Shown one piece after another: positions 58,908 to 59,711 of a stretch of DNA of 59,711 nucleotides (positions are counted from its first letter, which is position 1; each line of letters starts with the position of its first letter). Source of the DNA: a bacterium (GTDB lineage Bacteria > Actinomycetota > Acidimicrobiia > Spongiisociales > Spongiisociaceae); assembly GCA_028821265.1 (NCBI GenBank), contig JAPPGU010000061.1, forward strand, positions 1 through 59,711, read 5' to 3'. A model generated the notes under the pieces. The model was not told the DNA's origin. It ran no database searches and worked only from the letters and a program-made list of their open reading frames with translations. A program made the position numbers and the translations under genes.

Positions 58908-59711
58908 TCAGGCGGCCGCCTTCTCGAGGCGTACCGACAGGGTGCTATCACCGATCTCGAATCGCATCCCGCCTTGCACATGCCCGGAGAGGATCTCCAC
59001 CGCCAGCACCTCGCCGGATATGAATCCGGCGTGCGTCCGGATGGCCTCGCCGAGCAGATCGTCGCCGGCCTGATACCGGAGCCGGATCCGGTCGGTGACC
59101 TCGAGGCCGAGGTCGCGCCGGGCGCGCTGGATCCGCGATACCACCTCGCGGGCCAGGCCCTCGCTCCGTAGCTCGCCGGTGAGCACCGTGTCGAGCGCCA
59201 CCGACAGCGAACCATCCGACGCCACAGCCAATCCCGGACGGGGGTTCCTGGTGACGACCACGTCGTCGGCGCTCAACTCGTGGCCGGCGATGGTCATCCC
59301 GCCCGCTTCGAGCAGGGACGCCACCTGGTCCGACGGCAGGATCTCCAGCGCGGCCGCGACCTCCCGGACCGCGGCGCCGAGGCGGGGACCGAGCCGCTTG
59401 TAGTTGGCCTTGGCCGCCAGCTCGACCACAGACAGCTCGTCATCGCGCGTGCCGATCTCCTTGACGTTCAACTCCTCGGCGATCACCGCGCCGTGGCGAC
59501 GGACCGCGGCCGTCACCTCGGGATCGCGGGTTATCACCGCCAGCCGCGCCAGGGGCTGGCGAACACCGATCGAGTGGTCCGACCGGAGCGACCGGCCGAG
59601 CGTGACCACCGTGCGGGCGACAGCCATCGACCGCTCGAGGTCCTCGTCGATCGTGTCCTCGTCCACCACCGGGTAGTCGGTGTGATGGACGCTGGAGGCT
59701 TCCGGGACCAG
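58908..59711 (-). CDS. ileS: Isoleucyl-tRNA synthetase, C-terminal part (partial)
   Basis: The frame runs to the right edge, leaving 268 codons of the C-terminal end. The sequence LVPEASSVHHTDYPVVDED at the window edge, then RTVVTLGRSLRSDHSIGVRQ PLA, is the anticodon-binding/KMSKS-distal region of the class I IleRS, and VVSRIQRARRDLGLEVTDRI is the typical C-terminal domain. DUF5915 is annotated for this region in actinobacterial IleRS. The gene is on the minus strand, facing the FAD oxidoreductase. Catalytic HIGH and KMSKS motifs are outside the window. Confidence 0.88.
   Translation of the reverse strand: MVPEASSVHHTDYPVVDEDTIDEDLERSMAVARTVVTLGRSLRSDHSIGVRQPLARLAVITRDPEVTAAVRRHGAVIAEELNVKEIGTRDDELSVVELAAKANYKRLGPRLGAAVREVAAALEILPSDQVASLLEAGGMTIAGHELSADDVVVTRNPRPGLAVASDGSLSVALDTVLTGELRSEGLAREVVSRIQRARRDLGLEVTDRIRLRYQAGDDLLGEAIRTHAGFISGEVLAVEILSGHVQGGMRFEIGDSTLSVRLEKAAA

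Overview
The window is about 60 kb of high-GC, gene-dense bacterial DNA. It fits an actinobacterium (Actinomycetota), with class Acidimicrobiia as my best guess. Reasons: a complete dcw cluster that lacks ftsA but carries sepF, yggT and divIVA after ftsZ; a MurE with the meso-diaminopimelate DNPR motif; an ilvB-ilvN-ilvC operon with leader peptides; DUF3040 and NYN/YacP proteins; and a secreted RCC1-repeat protein with SLH-like C-terminal modules. No rRNA, tRNA, CRISPR array or intact insertion sequence was seen. The class-level guess rests on gene content only.

Layout. 1-1069: 5' part of a membrane-anchored molybdopterin oxidoreductase gene running off the left edge, which is a 50-base C run that is probably an assembly artefact. 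1.1-5.1 kb: amidase, hisA, a 60-residue membrane protein and a GCS2/YbdK carboxylate-amine ligase. 5.1-6.9 kb: a small accessory patch with a RibD_C remnant, a VapBC toxin-antitoxin pair and about 600 bases with no gene. 6.9-11.1 kb: SpoU methyltransferase, nitroreductase and the three-gene proton-translocating transhydrogenase (pntA split in two). 11.1-17.4 kb: branched-chain amino acid block on the minus strand (ilvB, ilvN, ilvC, leuA, then leuB), with two short leader peptides rich in Leu/Val codons placed before hairpins. 17.5-29 kb: NYN-domain protein, RCC1/SLH surface protein, VOC protein, ilvD, metallophosphoesterase, UvrD-like helicase with HRDC, SRPBCC protein and Hsp20. 29-35 kb: ROK sugar kinase, DUF1232 protein, and the fatty acid synthesis cluster fabD-fabH-fabG-acpP-fabF. 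35-40.6 kb: membrane proteins, Nudix, histidine phosphatase, DUF3040, MerR regulator, thioredoxin-like protein, HNH endonuclease and a Fur-family regulator. 40.9-57.6 kb: dcw cluster mraZ-rsmH-ftsL-ftsI-murE-mraY-murD-ftsW-murG-murC-murB-ftsQ-ftsZ-pgeF-yggS-sepF-yggT-divIVA. 57.6 kb to the end: an FAD-dependent amine oxidoreductase and the convergent 3' part of ileS.

How the parts work together. IlvB/IlvN, IlvC and IlvD make the valine and isoleucine precursors, and LeuA and LeuB take the valine branch to leucine. The leader peptides suggest that charged leucine and valine tRNA pools set expression. FabD, FabH, FabG, ACP and FabF form a nearly complete type II fatty acid synthase. The dcw genes convert UDP-MurNAc precursors to lipid II and build the divisome, but murF and ddl are missing from the cluster and must lie elsewhere if the wall is conventional.

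The most interesting signals are RNA-level. (1) A 16-bp perfect inverted repeat buries the rsmH ribosome binding site and start codon, with a competing upstream hairpin. (2) A leucine-rich leader peptide overlaps the ilvC stop codon and ends inside an 11-bp hairpin before leuA. (3) An MTGRSLVLVLM leader and terminator-like hairpin lie before ilvB.
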